64,000 nucleotides of DNA from Linnemannia hyalina (GCA_019671135.1 JAHRHY010000001.1:2046001-2110000), one strand, 5' to 3'; shown: positions 24,475-37,026, numbered from the stretch's first letter. Numbers and translations are program-made. Notes: a model not told the origin generated them from the letters alone.

Positions 24475-27400
24475 TTACCAGTCCCAACGCCCAGAGTTTT
24501 CTCCGCCCTTGTCTTTGATACCGTTTGCACCGCCTGGACCTCCGCGTAACTTTGACGACGAAGTCGATGATGTGGTCGAGGATATTAAGGAATGCCTCCT
24601 TACGCCACGGAACCCCGAGCGATCATCGGAGAGGTGGGATCCCACATCTTGAAAGCCTTCAATCGGTGTAGTTGTTCCTGACACTGGGCTCTGGATGTTG
24701 CTGAGGTACTGGTGCTGATGATGCGCATGTTGTTGCTGCTGATGGTAGTGAACTTGCGGTGACCCTGGAGAGGGTGACACGCTCAGTTGGTACGGGTGAA
24801 CAGGGTGCTGTGGGTAGACAGACGGTTTCAAGGAAGGGCTTTGCCTGACGACTCCCGACCCTGAGCTTGACTGACCAAATCCTCCCGAGATCATCTCTGA
24901 GGCGGATGAACCAAGGGAAGCGGCCCACTCAAAGGGACTCTTCCGTCCGGAGGGCACTACTGGGGGAGCTTGGCTGTGCTGCTGATGCTGCGAGCGGTGC
25001 TGATATTGAGCTGTTGGCGAGACGATAGGTGATTCGCCATATGGCCGCACCAACGGACCGCGATGGAACGGTGACTGGTTGGGTCCAAAGTCCTGCAGCC
25101 TCGAGGAGGTCGTCGAAGGCGATACGGGTGCGGTGTGTCGAGCAAATGAAGATATGGATGACCGGTACTGAAAGGCAGAGTCGTCCGAAAATGACTCTGC
25201 TCTGAGTGAGGTGCCGATCTCTTCTTCATCATCCAGTTCAGAGGCGACTGTTGATTTGTTGTTGGCAATATCGAGCGCCCGGCTTGGAGGTCGTGATCCG
25301 TCTCCAATCTCGCCTCGAATGTCCATGAACAGACGTCGAAGTTGCTTGAGCTTTTGTCGCCGGGTCAGCGTCCGGGATTTATCAGAACTTGACTTCACAC
25401 CAGCGCCAGTATCTCCGCGCGCAGTACCATTCAATGATCCATCTTGATCCGCCAAGGAATAGCCCGATTCGTGGCTCTGCGCTGGGTGCATGGGTCTCGG
25501 AATCGATGTCCTGCTTTGTCCTGACCGTCTGCGAGACCTTGTGCTGTTCGAGAACACTCCTTCGAGGGAGGGGGCGAAGAGGTGGTCGTTCTCGTGGTGA
25601 TCATTCTTGATGCTGCTTCGACGCGAGCTGATACTGGCTGTGCCATCGTCGTCATCATCTTCGTCGTCATCTTCGTCATCATCTTCATCGTCCTCATCCG
25701 AATCCACTCTGCCTTGAGCAGACTTGATCCCGCGAGCCCCAGAGTTTCCAGTACCGATCTTGCCATTGCCTGAGCCAGCCTCAGGCTCACACTTGGTCAA
25801 ACCCAATCCAAACCCATTCAAGAGACTGGCAGGACTACATCCATAGTCGACCGTCGATGTCTCATCCCAAAAGCTCTCATTCTCGTCCCCTTCAATGCTC
25901 TCAGTGTCGTTGGCGATGCAGGACGCCTTTCCAGCTAGTTGATCCGACTCCCCACACGAGTTGCTGCACATGGGGTCATGGTATCCTCCCGAGTTGGACA
26001 GACATGAAGGATCCAGACAGTCGAGCTCTGCTCCTTCGCTGCATCGTCGATAGGCAGGTCGCTCATCAATCTCGAGTTGGAACATATTCTCCTCGCGATC
26101 ACACTCGTTGGCGGCACTGTCACGATATGCTCCAGCATAGTCATCGGTATGAAGTCCCTCAATGCTCCGGACACGATCCTGAAGCTGGTTGGCGTTGACT
26201 TTGATGGATTGACGAGAGTGCCGCAGGACCTCGGCGTGGGCTGGCGCGGTCTGCCTGGTAACAGCAAACATAGCCTCCGTTGAGTCAGAATGGACTTGAG
26301 CAGGACGCGATCCAGACAAGATGGGCTGGTGGCAGAACTGGCAGCAAACTGCTTCTGCTGCCTTGGGCTTGCTCGTCTCGTCGTTCACGTTGTCATCGTC
26401 GCCGCTGGTGAGATCGTCTTCCTCTTCCTCTTCCTCTTCCTCGTACCCGTTCTTGGAGCCCATATCGTCGTGGTCGAGATGCGAGTCCTGACCAGAAGAG
26501 AGCAACAGCCCTCCGTCAAAAGTCGATGCTCTCTTGCGAGGCGCACTACGATTTTCACCAGTGGTTCCTTTCGATCCAGACTCACTTGACATGCCGTCAC
26601 TCTCTCCGCGCGACTGTTCGCTCAGCAAATTGGGCGAGGTCGACACACGAGCAAACTCTGACGCCAAGACTCCTGGAGACTGGTGCCGCTCCGACTCGTC
26701 TGCAAATAATCCGGGTATACTGCTCGAAGATGATCGACGGGCATTGAATTGCTGGACGCCAAGTCGGAGGCGTCCATCATTGAACGTGAACGGGCTGGCG
26801 TTGGATGATGAATGCTGTATGTCTGGGGACCCATGTTCCCCAGGTGCTACTCTCATATCCTCAATGAACCCAGGCGGAAAGGAACCACGTTTGGCACCCA
26901 AGGGTGATCCTGATGTTCTGGATATTGCCTGCAGGGTTGGGGCAAAAGGAGCACGAGGCGACCCATGTCTATCTCGCCCAGGTGGAGTCGAAAAGCTGAC
27001 AAACTGCCAACTGGAAGGTTTGCCGTCTGTCGACGAAGCGGCATCGTGACTGTTCTTGATGGACGAGGCATCTCGGCCGATCGAGGGCCTCCTACGCACC
27101 TGGCACTCATCGCATATGGCACTGTTGGGGTCCACAGGATCAGGAGATGCTGATGCGAATACGCCATTCCTGACTCGTCCTATATCCTTCAGCAGCGGTG
27201 AACGAGGTGTTGCCTGTCGAGATGTTTGCTTAGACGCCTCTTTGCCCATCTTGTTGGTGCTGGATATCGAGGACAGGGAGAACTCTTCGCTGTAGATGAA
27301 CTTGAGGAAGTAGAAGCAAAAGTAGAAGATGTCTTCGCCTCGCTGACTACGATCTGCCAGCAAATGGCTAATACAATGAAGAAAAAAGCACAAGGTTAGT

Positions 27401-30345
27401 AATGAGAAATAAGAAACAAATCAAAGAGCCAACATCCCCCCCACCCCCGGGCCTTGATACATGACTTACTTGAATAAGAACCAGTCGTATCCCATCGTCA
27501 AGTAGAGAATCTCTGCAGCTGTCAGAGACTCGTGCGCTTCTCCATCCGCCCATAACGATATCCTGAGTAATGAGATAAACAGCGGCGTACGATCCCAGCC
27601 TATCAGGTAGCAAGTAAGAAACTCGCATTGTTAATATTGCGTCAACTGGATGCATGCAAGAAAATGCACCGATGATAGACATACGCGAGAGTGTCGCTTG
27701 CCTGAAATGCAATGGATTAAAAGACCCTTTGATAACTGCCTGCCAGTCTCAGGGATGGTCTGATCGCTAGAGTCGTCAGAAACATGCGTGAGGTACAGGC
27801 GGAGGTAGTTCTGTGTCAACTCAACTATAAGGGGAAAGAAAAGTAATTGCACGATTAGACTCATATACCCATGCGTATTTATATACACATGAGTTCAAAG
27901 CAAGCACATACTCAAGTCCCAGCTCTTGTAATCCCTCCAACGGATCCCTAGATAGTCGGCATGGCCCGGCGGTAGTTGGAGTTCGGCATCGGCAAAGTTT
28001 TGAGACCAGTCGAAGCAGAGCTTCCGAGCAGAGTATTTGTTCGCCTTGAACTTTTGGAAAAACTCGACACCAGGATAGGGAGTTGCCACCAATTTGAACT
28101 TTGAGTACCGCCCAAACGAGTCGACCTTTTCCGACGAGGTGACCTTGAGGCCATATCTAGTGCATATGCGAAATTCATACAGGTGGAAGGTATTAGGTAA
28201 GATAATGTCATAGCTATAGTATCCATGAAAAGCGGCAAAAAAAGAAAGCCTGGACATACTTGACTTTGCGATTCTCCACCATGAGATCATTAATGTATGT
28301 GACTCCCAGCTGGTGCAATAGCTCAATGTCCTCTAAACGCTGCTTCTCCAACGACGACTCGCGCTCTTCCTTGTCCGGACTAGGAGGGTGACCGTAAAAA
28401 ACAATAGAAATTAAGCAGGTTGGTGTTATTCAGGTAACTCATTCCAAGGAAAATGAGGACAAAGAGAAGGAGACGCTAAAAAAGGGGGGTGTCATTATGG
28501 CGCAAAGACAAGTCGTTCAAGGACCAAGAGTCCTTGCCAGACGAACCCTTACCTCCTCTCTCCTGTTCCGTAGAGAAACATCTTGCGCTTCTGGTTCAGA
28601 TCGATAATCTTTTGGTTGACGCTATGCATAAAGACCTCGACTTCGTTGGACAGCGTCGCAGATCGGCAAATGTTCTTGCCTCGAACCAGGATGCAGGGGA
28701 TCACAAATCGAGCCCGGACGCGCGCAAAGTGTGATTTTTCGAACTGCTTTGAGAGCTCATGGGTATCGTTCACTATTTGAGGCCACATCCGTAAGCAGAT
28801 CGTGTGGTCAGCACAAGGAGCAATGAGAACCTAGACCTCAATTCAATCCTAGGCGGCGAGCGGGGTAGGCAGCATTGTATAACATAGAAGGACACGGCAG
28901 TGCACAAACCTTTGTCCTTGTCTACCAACTGTAGGCCAGGTGTCTGTGTCTTCCCACTGTGCGAGGAGACCGGGTCCGTGGTAGGAGGAGAAGGCACATA
29001 TTCTTTTATTGCAACGCTCTCTTTCTTCTCAGGTCTGGGTATCCGGAAAGGGAACGGCAAGACATGACGTTGGTGTGGACTTTGAGGGGTCTGGATCAAG
29101 TCGAGCTCTGTTTTGATGTCCTGGAACGACATCATCCCGCTCTCTCCAAGATCAAAGCTCTGATCGCCTGTCTCCTCCAGAAAGGAGTTATCCATGTCAA
29201 CAGGGCGGGAAAGCTCGCGGTCAAAGTCGGTGTTGTTGTGGAGCAGATTGTCATTGTTGTTGGCGGTGTTAGAGGTCCGTGAAATAAAGGGTGAGGAGGA
29301 TGAAGAGGATGCCGAGGATGCCGAGGGAAGTTTTCGAGTATGGGAGTCCAGCGTTGGCGGGAAGGTTGGTCGGTGGGGAGAAAGGGCAGGATGGGGTGAG
29401 AAGGATTCTTCACCACTGTTCACTTGAAAGAGATCCTGGTTGTCGGAGGGGATCGAATGGGTGTCTGGACGAGGATCGACCGTGGTGGTCGTGTCAGTGG
29501 TAGGTGCGCGACGAGACTTTTCGAGGATGGCTAGCTCGGACGGATAGGACGAACAGAGCTGGCCATTGTGGTTTGCGACCGTGCCTACGACATAGTCTTT
29601 CTCTAGAAGGGCGAAGCATTGCTTGAGGACGGCCTTGCACTGTTGCAGGGAAAAAGCGCAAACGCAACCAGTATCACAGGTAGGGCATGTGAAAGGAACA
29701 CTGTCAATGATGGTTTTAACAAACTTGTTGGTCTTTTTTTTCTTTGTTGCCTTTCAAGGCAGATAAGAGCATGAACTTGCATGACATCCATAATAGGTGA
29801 GCAGTTACCATCCCTCACAAAAAAAACCACCCAATCGCCACAACGACTTGGATTTGGCGGTGTAAAGTGACCCCACCCACTCATCCAGAAGGTGGTATCA
29901 GGGTCCAATTAGAAAAAGAGCAGGAGGAGGAGGAGGAGTCGGTGGAGGAGAGGGAAGGGCCAGGTAGAAAGCCTGACCTGCCCCACACCCTTATTATTTT
30001 TTAGGGACCTAATTTTCTTTTTTCCATGTTTTATCCAGATACTAGATATGACGCTACAAGCCATTTCATGATTCTTTAAATCGTCGCTTATGAATTGTCC
30101 GCACGCCGATTGTTATCCATTCTAGCCAGCGCTCTTTCTTTTTTTGTTTCCTTTTTCTCTCTTCAGGTCGTCAGCATGACTGCAAGCAAGGTTCCTCTTG
30201 AGAGCGAAGAAGGAAGAAAGAGTGGGGTAAAGAACAGTCACCTCACCTCTGGGTCCTCATGCTTCGCAGCGTGAGAGGCGTCATAGTGCAAGTACAGGCT
30301 GTAGAGACGGTGGGCCTGACTCTGCTGACAGAGGTTTGAGCTCAT
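24475..30345 (-). CDS. MTMR14: MTMR14 (hJumpy)-like phosphoinositide phosphatase with long disordered tail
   Basis: Eight exons: 30345-30247, 29639-28910, 28772-28553, 28379-28260, 28156-27912, 27824-27702, 27599-27470 and 27367-24475, for about 1519 residues. In animals MTMR14 removes the 3-phosphate from PI3P and PI(3,5)P2 and limits autophagy. Family hallmarks in order: CKAVLKQCFALLEKDYVVG, the GKNICRSATLS block, LHQLGVTYINDLMVENRKVK, YGLKVTSSEKVDSFGRYSKF, PYPGVEFFQKFK and CFDWSQNFADAEL. The P-loop HCISGWDRTPL follows with Cys510 and Arg516 (CX5R intact), then AEILYLTMGYDWFLFNHLLADR and GEDIFYFCFYFLKF. About 950 Ser/Gly/Asp-rich residues follow with acidic runs and no fold I recognise; another Ser-rich insert of about 170 residues lies between the first two blocks. 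The intron within the P-loop is GC-AG. The 3' end is uncertain: a TAA directly follows RWDW, but a donor at that point could add a final exon. Confidence 0.9.
27600..27701 (-). other. GC-AG intron inside the phosphatase P-loop
   Basis: On the minus strand the exon ends CATTTCAG, the intron begins GCAAGC and ends TGATAG, and the next exon begins GCTGGGATCGTACG. Joining gives His-Cys-Ile-Ser-Gly-Trp-Asp-Arg. No GT donor near this point restores the motif, so a GC donor is required. Confidence 0.85.
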
Positions 30346-30929
30346 TGCGTCGGCGTGGCGGTGTGCTGTGCTGTCGGTAAGAGAAGGAAAAGGTGCGATG
30401 GAGAAAAGGGCTAGGGTCGAATGGAGTTTAGGGAGAGAATGAGGAGTGTGAATGAGTGAGTAAGGTGCGAGGAGGGGGAGGAGAAAGAAAAAAAAGGAGT
30501 GTCCAGTCTTCTGGAGGGAGTGGCCACTCTTCTATTAAGGGGTTTCACACCTACAGCTCGGATCTCCTTTGTCCCCACCACCACGCTGTTTCGCAGTGGT
30601 ACTCTTCGGATTGTCCACCACACCACTGCATTTTCTTTTCTCTTGTCTTTTCTTCTGGTGGTCCTCTCGAGATGTCCTTGCCACAGAGCTTCTATTGTCA
30701 ATTGGATCGGAATAGGCAATAGAGTGTCGCGCCCCTCAAAGAAGGCCAAATAACTGCAGCGATGTCCGTGCTGGCATTTGAAATCAAGCATGCACACGTG
30801 TTGACGACTCTGAAGCAGTCTTTGTCCTGGAATCGCCCAATCGAAATCTTCGCAAGCACGCTCGGCAATATCTTTGAATGTTCATTCTTTTGGTTTCTTT
30901 TATTTTTTTTTCTCGCGCCTTTGGATCCT
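30346..30929. other. MTMR14-like promoter / PEX19 3' region
   Basis: These 584 bases lie between the MTMR14-like start and the PEX19 stop. Open frames on both strands are short and unconserved; nothing gene-like is supported. Confidence 0.5.
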
Positions 30930-32792
30930 CTATTGCATGTTGCACTCGGGCATGTCAGGCATTTTAGGAACACCGTCTAAATCACAAAAGCATAAAACAA
31001 AGTAAAGCGCGTCAGCATATGCAAATTCATGTAGGCCACGAAAAGCAAAGCAACAAACGTATCGAGATGAAATATCACATATGAGATCACTCACCAGCAC
31101 CCATCTCAAGACCAGGGGCAAGCTCGTCCAAAATATCTGCAGGTGGCTGTCCGCAATCTTGCATCTATTTCACGCAAAAGTCAAAACGGTAGGTTAGCCG
31201 ACATTCTACACACTGGCGATATGTCATGCAGGTACCTCCGGTTTTACAAAGAAAAATACGACTAGTTGAAAAACTTACGCCCTGCATAAGATCGATGACA
31301 CTCTTGGCCTGAGTATCGCTCTTTTCGTCGAAATCGGGGCGATCGAAGAACTCCACAATTTCCTTGACATAGCCATACTGCTTCTCGTAGCGGGCATACT
31401 CCTCTGCCGAAATCTTGTCCTTGTTGTCCTTGAGCCATTGGGGGTACTGTATACACACGAAACAGAAGAAGACGTTAGATGGATTAATCCAGCAACAGAT
31501 CGACCTTCATTCAACATTGGCACAATTGAGAAAAAAATGAAACGGTAGGTACCTTGTTCTGCAAGTCTAACATGGGCTCGTAGAGGATGTCCTTGGACAT
31601 CAATTGCTCCATCATGCCCTCAAGGACGTTCTGGAAATCGCCACCCTCAGCCATACCCTCCATCTGCTTCATCATCTCGGCCATAAGCGCCTCCTCAGAT
31701 TCCTCTGCAACTTGGGCCTATATAGTTCGTTAGAAAGAGTGCAGTGTGATTAATTAAAAGGCGTCTGGATCAAGATAAAAAACGAAATGCGTCACGTTGC
31801 GTTGTTCGCTTCGGCTTCGAGAAGGAAGCTGTCGAATGGGTGAGGCGTCTTATTATTTTTTTGATCGAATATGGTTTGGTTTGTGTGTTCAAATCCGACC
31901 GACCCATCCACCGTTGAGCCCGATGTCCGGACACAAAATCAAAAAGAGTAAAAAAACAAAACACAACAACCAAAAAGTGTTCAAAGTGCATAGATGTCGC
32001 CCATCCTTGAGTGTTGCTCCATGTCCTTCCTGCCTGCATAGCTCTCTGTGGTTCACATTTGTTATCGGTATGTCATCCTCCATGTAGCTGTTTCTGTAAA
32101 GTATAATACACATAACTCCAGTGTTCTTTCGATTCAAGACACTTACATCGACCTGCTCTGAGCTGTCTTTCAACTTGTCCATGGTCTTTGCAATCCTGTC
32201 CTGGAAGCTGGCCGCACTGGCAGCCTTGGGTGTTGGTGCTGCCGTGGACTTTCCGTTGACATCCAATCCCTTGAACATCTCCTCGAACGACTTTTGCAAC
32301 TCGGTGTTACCGTTCATCTCCTTCATGAGTTCCTCCATGCCCGAAGCGAGCTGCTTGGAGAATTCAGCATCCAGACCTCCAACAGCAGCCTCGTCGTCAT
32401 CCTCGAGGTCCTCTGGGTTCAGCAAAAGCGACTCGGGTGTTTTTGCGGGCTTGGAAGATGTGGTAGAGGCGGCGCTGTCGACCTTTTGGGTAGCAGTGGG
32501 CTTGACGGGAGCAGCGGGCTTGGCGGAAGTGAAGCCGTCCAAGGCACCTAAGGTCAAGGTGACGAGATGAAGGGAGAGCGAGGGATGACAAGCAAGGCGA
32601 GACAATGTTAGAATGAGTGCAACGTGGTACTTGTGTGAGTTGCTTCCTGTTCCTGAAATGAGTGTTCCTCCTTTTCTTTCTTAGAGATGTGAGAGTAAGT
32701 GATGTGGTTGAGTTGGGTTTATTACCATCGAGGAAGTCGTCGTCCAGATCGTCCTCGACAACGGTAGTGGGGTTCTTCTTGACCTCTGGCAT
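30930..32792 (-). CDS. PEX19: Peroxisomal biogenesis factor 19
   Basis: Six exons, 32792-32726, 32547-32147, 31717-31553, 31446-31279, 31164-31095 and 30976-30930, give 305 residues. PEX19 is the cytosolic chaperone and receptor for peroxisomal membrane proteins and docks on PEX3. The acidic N-terminus (VVEDDLDDDFLDG) precedes an Ala/Pro/Lys-rich segment. Helical PEX19 blocks follow: FSKQLASGMEELMKEM, FEEMFKGLDV, FQNVLEGMMEQLMSKDILYEPM, YPQWLKDNKDKIS and ARYEKQYGYVKEIVEFFD. The last exon encodes only DGVPKMPDMPECNMQ; CNMQ is the CaaX box farnesylated in the family (Cys302). All exon phases agree. Confidence 0.96.
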
Positions 32793-34065
32793 ATTTGTAT
32801 GTGAGTGTTGGTGGTGGTGTTGTTGTTGGGTGGGTGGGTTTGTTGGTTGGTTTGGCGATGAGTGTAGTAAAGGGGAAAGAAGAAAAGCGAGAGAAGGAAA
32901 GAAAGAAGAGAAAAGGTAAGCCGTGTGGGGCAAAGTGAACAAGAGGAAAGAAGTGAAGCGGGGAGACGGAGGGACGTTCAACCAGTCATCAGCGCTAAAC
33001 CCTTTTTTTTTTTGGTTGTACGGTACTCGGTTGGTGTGTGGTGAGGTACGGTCCGATGGGTCTTCATTTTTCTTCTCTCCTCTTCTTTTTGCTCGATCCG
33101 ATCAACCCAACCTAAATCCAACAACACCATGAATCACATGTCACACAAACCATGTAAAAGATCGAAGACCTTACGCTCGCTCTTGTTGCTTGCTTGGTCG
33201 AGAAGACATCTTACCCAGCACTCCCAATACACATGTTGCCAAGACCTCCCTACCACCCACACTCAACAGACCATGCCCACAATTGCTAAACCATCTCCAC
33301 CTCACAATTGTGTCCTAGCCTAATTAATGAAGTGTCGCTGCCAACCACTAACTTTTCGCCAAGGACTCTCATCACACCTTTGCATAGGCTTTTACAGCGA
33401 CTTCAGACCTCAACATCACGGCCATCATTTTAGATAGGATGAGTTTCATCAATTGATCAGCCGTCTCATCAAAGGCCGTCTTCGCCACTTTGGATTTTTT
33501 TGGTGGCACCGATCGATCCTAGGAACACTCTACCATCAACGCCCCTCTCAGGGGTAAAGAAACAACTGTAAGCCATTCCTGCTTACCACAGCCATCTAAG
33601 ATTCAGAAGGAGAAAATGACCATCACTCACAGTGATGACAACAATAACAAAACAAGAATGACAGCGACAACTATTAAGGTGCTTCACAACTTCATTCTCC
33701 AGTCCGCATTGGAATGAGTGACAAAGGACACTCCAAAGGCCCTCCTTTCCTTCTCCTTTGTAAGCCCCCTACATCACTCATAGCAAAGCAGAGAAGAAGA
33801 AAGGAGCATCCTCTAAAGTTTCCACCCCTTTTCAAGAAAGACCACTGCCATCCCCCTAATATCTACTCCTGTTTTTTTTGCTGGTTTACATCCTTCATTT
33901 TAAAATCCATCTTCTTTCTTTTTCCTTTATTTCTTTTCTTTCCTCTCGCTCTGCCCGTCCCTCCTCTTCATCACCACTCCACCGCACATCTTTCCTACCT
34001 TCATTGGCCATAAAGAAAAGAGAAAAGAAAAGAGAAAAGAAAAGAGAACTAAGTCGACACACACG
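32793..34065. other. Divergent intergenic region PEX19-chitinase
   Basis: This 1.27 kb interval lies between two divergent starts. The last 50 bases carry an A/G-rich repeat and the middle has no gene-like frame. It should contain both promoters; no TATA element stands out. Confidence 0.5.
34015..34047. repeat. AAAAGAG/AAAAGA repeat upstream of the chitinase
   Basis: A purine repeat of about 33 bases ends 19 bases before the chitinase ATG and lies in its presumed 5' leader. Confidence 0.85.
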
Positions 34066-37026
34066 ATGACACGACCAGCAGCAATGCTTTCGATTTCCTT
34101 CTGCCTTGGTCTACTATCATTCGGCCTCTTGGGCTCGTCTGTCAGCGCCTTTGATCCCCACTCGGATAGCAACCTCGTCAACTATTGGGGGCAAAAGTAA
34201 GGCGACAATCCACTGGTCCTTCATTTGCTACGAAAGCTAGTCCACAATGACTTTGTAACTGACAATCTCTGATTTGCATCTGTTAACAATCTCCCATCAT
34301 AGTTCTTATGGAGCAGCCGGAGGAGATATGCGTTTCTGGTGAGTATGCGTTACTTTGCTTTCTTATCGCGCAGGGACCTAAAAAAACATCAATACCTAAC
34401 TTCTCATCGCGCCTTTACATCCCGCCTCCTATAGGCAAAAACCATTGGGAGATTACTGTCAGACATCAGGGGCCGAGGATGTGATTGTAGTGTCATTCTT
34501 GCATGTCTTCAACAGTGCGTCCAGAGGATTACCAAGGATGGATCTTTCGAACCAGTGTGAACAAAACTCTGCCTTGTAAGTTTTATTATCATATTTCTTT
34601 GTTCACTAGTTCGACAGCCCCTTGTTTTTCGTGTAGTTGTTTTCCCCCCAGTTCACGACTGATTGCAGCGACACAAAAACTTACGCAACTCTCAATTCCT
34701 GCTAGCCCTGGTACTGGATTGCTTCACTGTCCTCGCACGGGAGAAGGGGTCAAGATGTGTCAATCGAAAGGAAAAGCGGTGATATTGTCCCTCGGTGGTG
34801 CCGCCGGTGCATATGGGTTCTCGGATGACGCTGAGGCAAGGGACTTTGCGCATACCATTTGGAATCTCTTTTTGGGTGGATCTTCCGGAACGCGGCCATT
34901 GGATGATGCCATACTGGATGGTGTTGACCTCGAGTGAGTACTATCCTCCAAGGACTGGTTTATTTGACCTTCCTGTGCTCCTGGTAGTGATGAGTTGCGT
35001 TACTGACAGAGTTGCATTGCTCGCGTTTTTGAAATAATAGTATTGAAGGAGGGTCGACAATAGGTTACCCGGCCTTTATTGCAGAGTTGCGTTCGCTGTT
35101 TGCGGCCGATTCTAGGAAACAGTACTACATCTCTGCTGCCCCTCAGTGTCCCTTCCCTGGTAAGCATAGCACGGTCGCACAACATCCGTTTTTTATGAAC
35201 ACAAAGAAACACTCATTCACACATAACTACTCTCTCAACTTGAATAGACGCATACCTGGGAGCAACACTTCAGTCAGCATGGGTCGACATGGTCTTTGTG
35301 CAGTACTACAACAATTACTGTGGTACACAGGCCTATGGATCCTTTAACTTTAACTTTGAGCAGTGGGACAACTGGGCAAAGACCATCTCTGTCAACAAGA
35401 ATGTTAAGGTCTATCTCGGTGTCCCTGCCAGTCGAACCGCTGCCAACGCCGGTTATGTCAGTATCGAACGGCTCGAGGAGATTATGGACAATGTTCGATG
35501 CAAGTACAGCTCCTTTGGAGGTGTCATGATGTGGGATATCTCGCAGTCTTATGGCAACTTGGAGTCCGGTACTGAGTACAGTGTTGCTGCCGCCAGTCGT
35601 CTTAAGCGACCAAGACACCTTGTCTGCGGTGGAGATGACCCCGCGGTGGTCCAAGCACCAGCCCCAGTGCCTCCGCCAGCACCTGTTCCTCCACCACCAG
35701 CGCCAGTCCCACCACCAGCGCCAGTCCCACCATCAGCGCCAGTCCCACCACCAGCGCCAGTCCCAGCGCCAGTCCCACCACCATCTGAACCGGCCCCTCC
35801 TCCTGCGCCTGCTCCACCTCCAGTTCCGGTTCCTCCACTATCTGAAGCAGCTCCTTCTCCAGCGCCAGTACCACCCTCACCAGTTCCTGCTCCTGCTCCA
35901 GCCCCCGTTCCTTCACCTGCACTAACGCCTGCACAAGCTCCCTCGGTGTCAAACTCCTCTGGAGATAACAAAGAGCCGTCAAAGTGTCCAATCAAGGATG
36001 CTGCGTGTACTCCACCAACCAATGGTGCATTCGTATGCGACGGATACGAATTTGCAACCTGCCTCTTTGGTGTGTTTTTTTCTTTGTCATTTACTCGGCC
36101 GCTACAGCATGTTTTCAACAGTGAATTTAATCCTTTCTAACCTTCATTTGGTTGCTCTTCAAAAAATATATATAGGCAAATGGATCTTGCAGCCCTGTGC
36201 ACCAGGAACGTACTGCACATCCCGCGGCTGCGACTTTATCAAGGGGCCCGTCAAGAACTGCTCAGACACCGAGTACGAAAAGAAGGCCGAGATGGTTATG
36301 AGGAACCAGATGCGGGATGCCATTGATTTGATGTGGGGTGTATTTGGGAACGTTGTCGACACGACCTGGGATAGCTATCCTGAGTTTAATGATGATGGAG
36401 ATGAGGAAGATGAGGACGAGGACTCTGTCGACAATGGCCAGCAGGACAATACTGCCTCTCAGCAACAACCACCACAACAGCAGGGACAACAACAGCAACA
36501 GAAGCCATTTACCTTCCCAGAACGTGTCGCCGACGCCCAGGCAAAAATCAACAAGGCCAAAGACAAGGATACCTCTGACGACTACCTCATCGATTTCGTC
36601 GAACTCGAATCCGGACAAGACTTTGTCAGTTTCGCACTCAGCCCCACTGAGGCCGAGTCCGCGACCACCAAAACCTTCAGGACTCAAGTCCGGATCCGCA
36701 CCAACGACGAGGCCATCAACCCCCTCTGGCGGGTCTCGTTCTTTGTCAGACCGGGCGAGACCGTCAAGTCTGTCTCCCGAGGCACCTTTGTCCAGAACGG
36801 TCCCCGTGTGTTTATTACGAGCAAGCCCAAGGAGGAGGCTCACAAGAGCATGGTAGTCCGGTTTGTGATTGAAGGTGTCCGGACTGTTGATCCTTTAAGC
36901 AATAGTATTAACGTTGCTACTGTCTTGCCGGAATCAGCGGGTCAGGAGCAGCCGGATCTGTTTGCGCCTCAGGGTCTGCCTGATCCTGCGTTTGCCAGGT
37001 TCGAGACCAAGGCCATCAAGTTGTAG
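34066..37026 (+). CDS. Secreted GH18 class III chitinase with CBM19 and extra C-terminal domain
   Basis: Seven exons, 34066-34196, 34303-34338, 34435-34575, 34706-34933, 35041-35159, 35248-36069 and 36176-37026, give 775 residues. It hydrolyses chitin outside the cell. A signal peptide (hydrophobic core about 8-25, cut near VSA-F) precedes the barrel: [42 protein letters not shown], catalytic DGVDLDIE with Glu181, [21 protein letters not shown] and [10 protein letters not shown] Pro/Ala/Val linker of about 90 residues contains many PAPVP repeats. A CBM19-type chitin-binding module follows ([23 protein letters not shown]). Then come an acidic and Gln-rich segment and a C-terminal domain of about 140 residues ([16 protein letters not shown] onward) that I do not recognise. 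The intron at 34934 cuts the last Asp of DGVDLD. A polyadenylation-like AATAAA lies at 37119. No GPI signal is evident. Confidence 0.93.
35655..35940 (+). repeat. Coding Pro-Ala-Pro-Val-Pro repeat (chitinase linker)
   Basis: Imperfect repeats of CCAGCGCCAGTCCCACCA type encode PAPVPP units between the GH18 barrel and the CBM19 module. The high GC and lack of stops also produce long antisense and shifted frames here, which I regard as shadows. Confidence 0.9.

Noticed and set aside
26534..27049. 171-residue plus-strand frame
   Set aside because: It is antisense to the disordered tail of the MTMR14-like protein with no recognisable features.
35549..36118. Long Gly-rich antisense frame in the chitinase linker
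   Set aside because: It is the complement of the PAPVP repeat, stop-free by composition.
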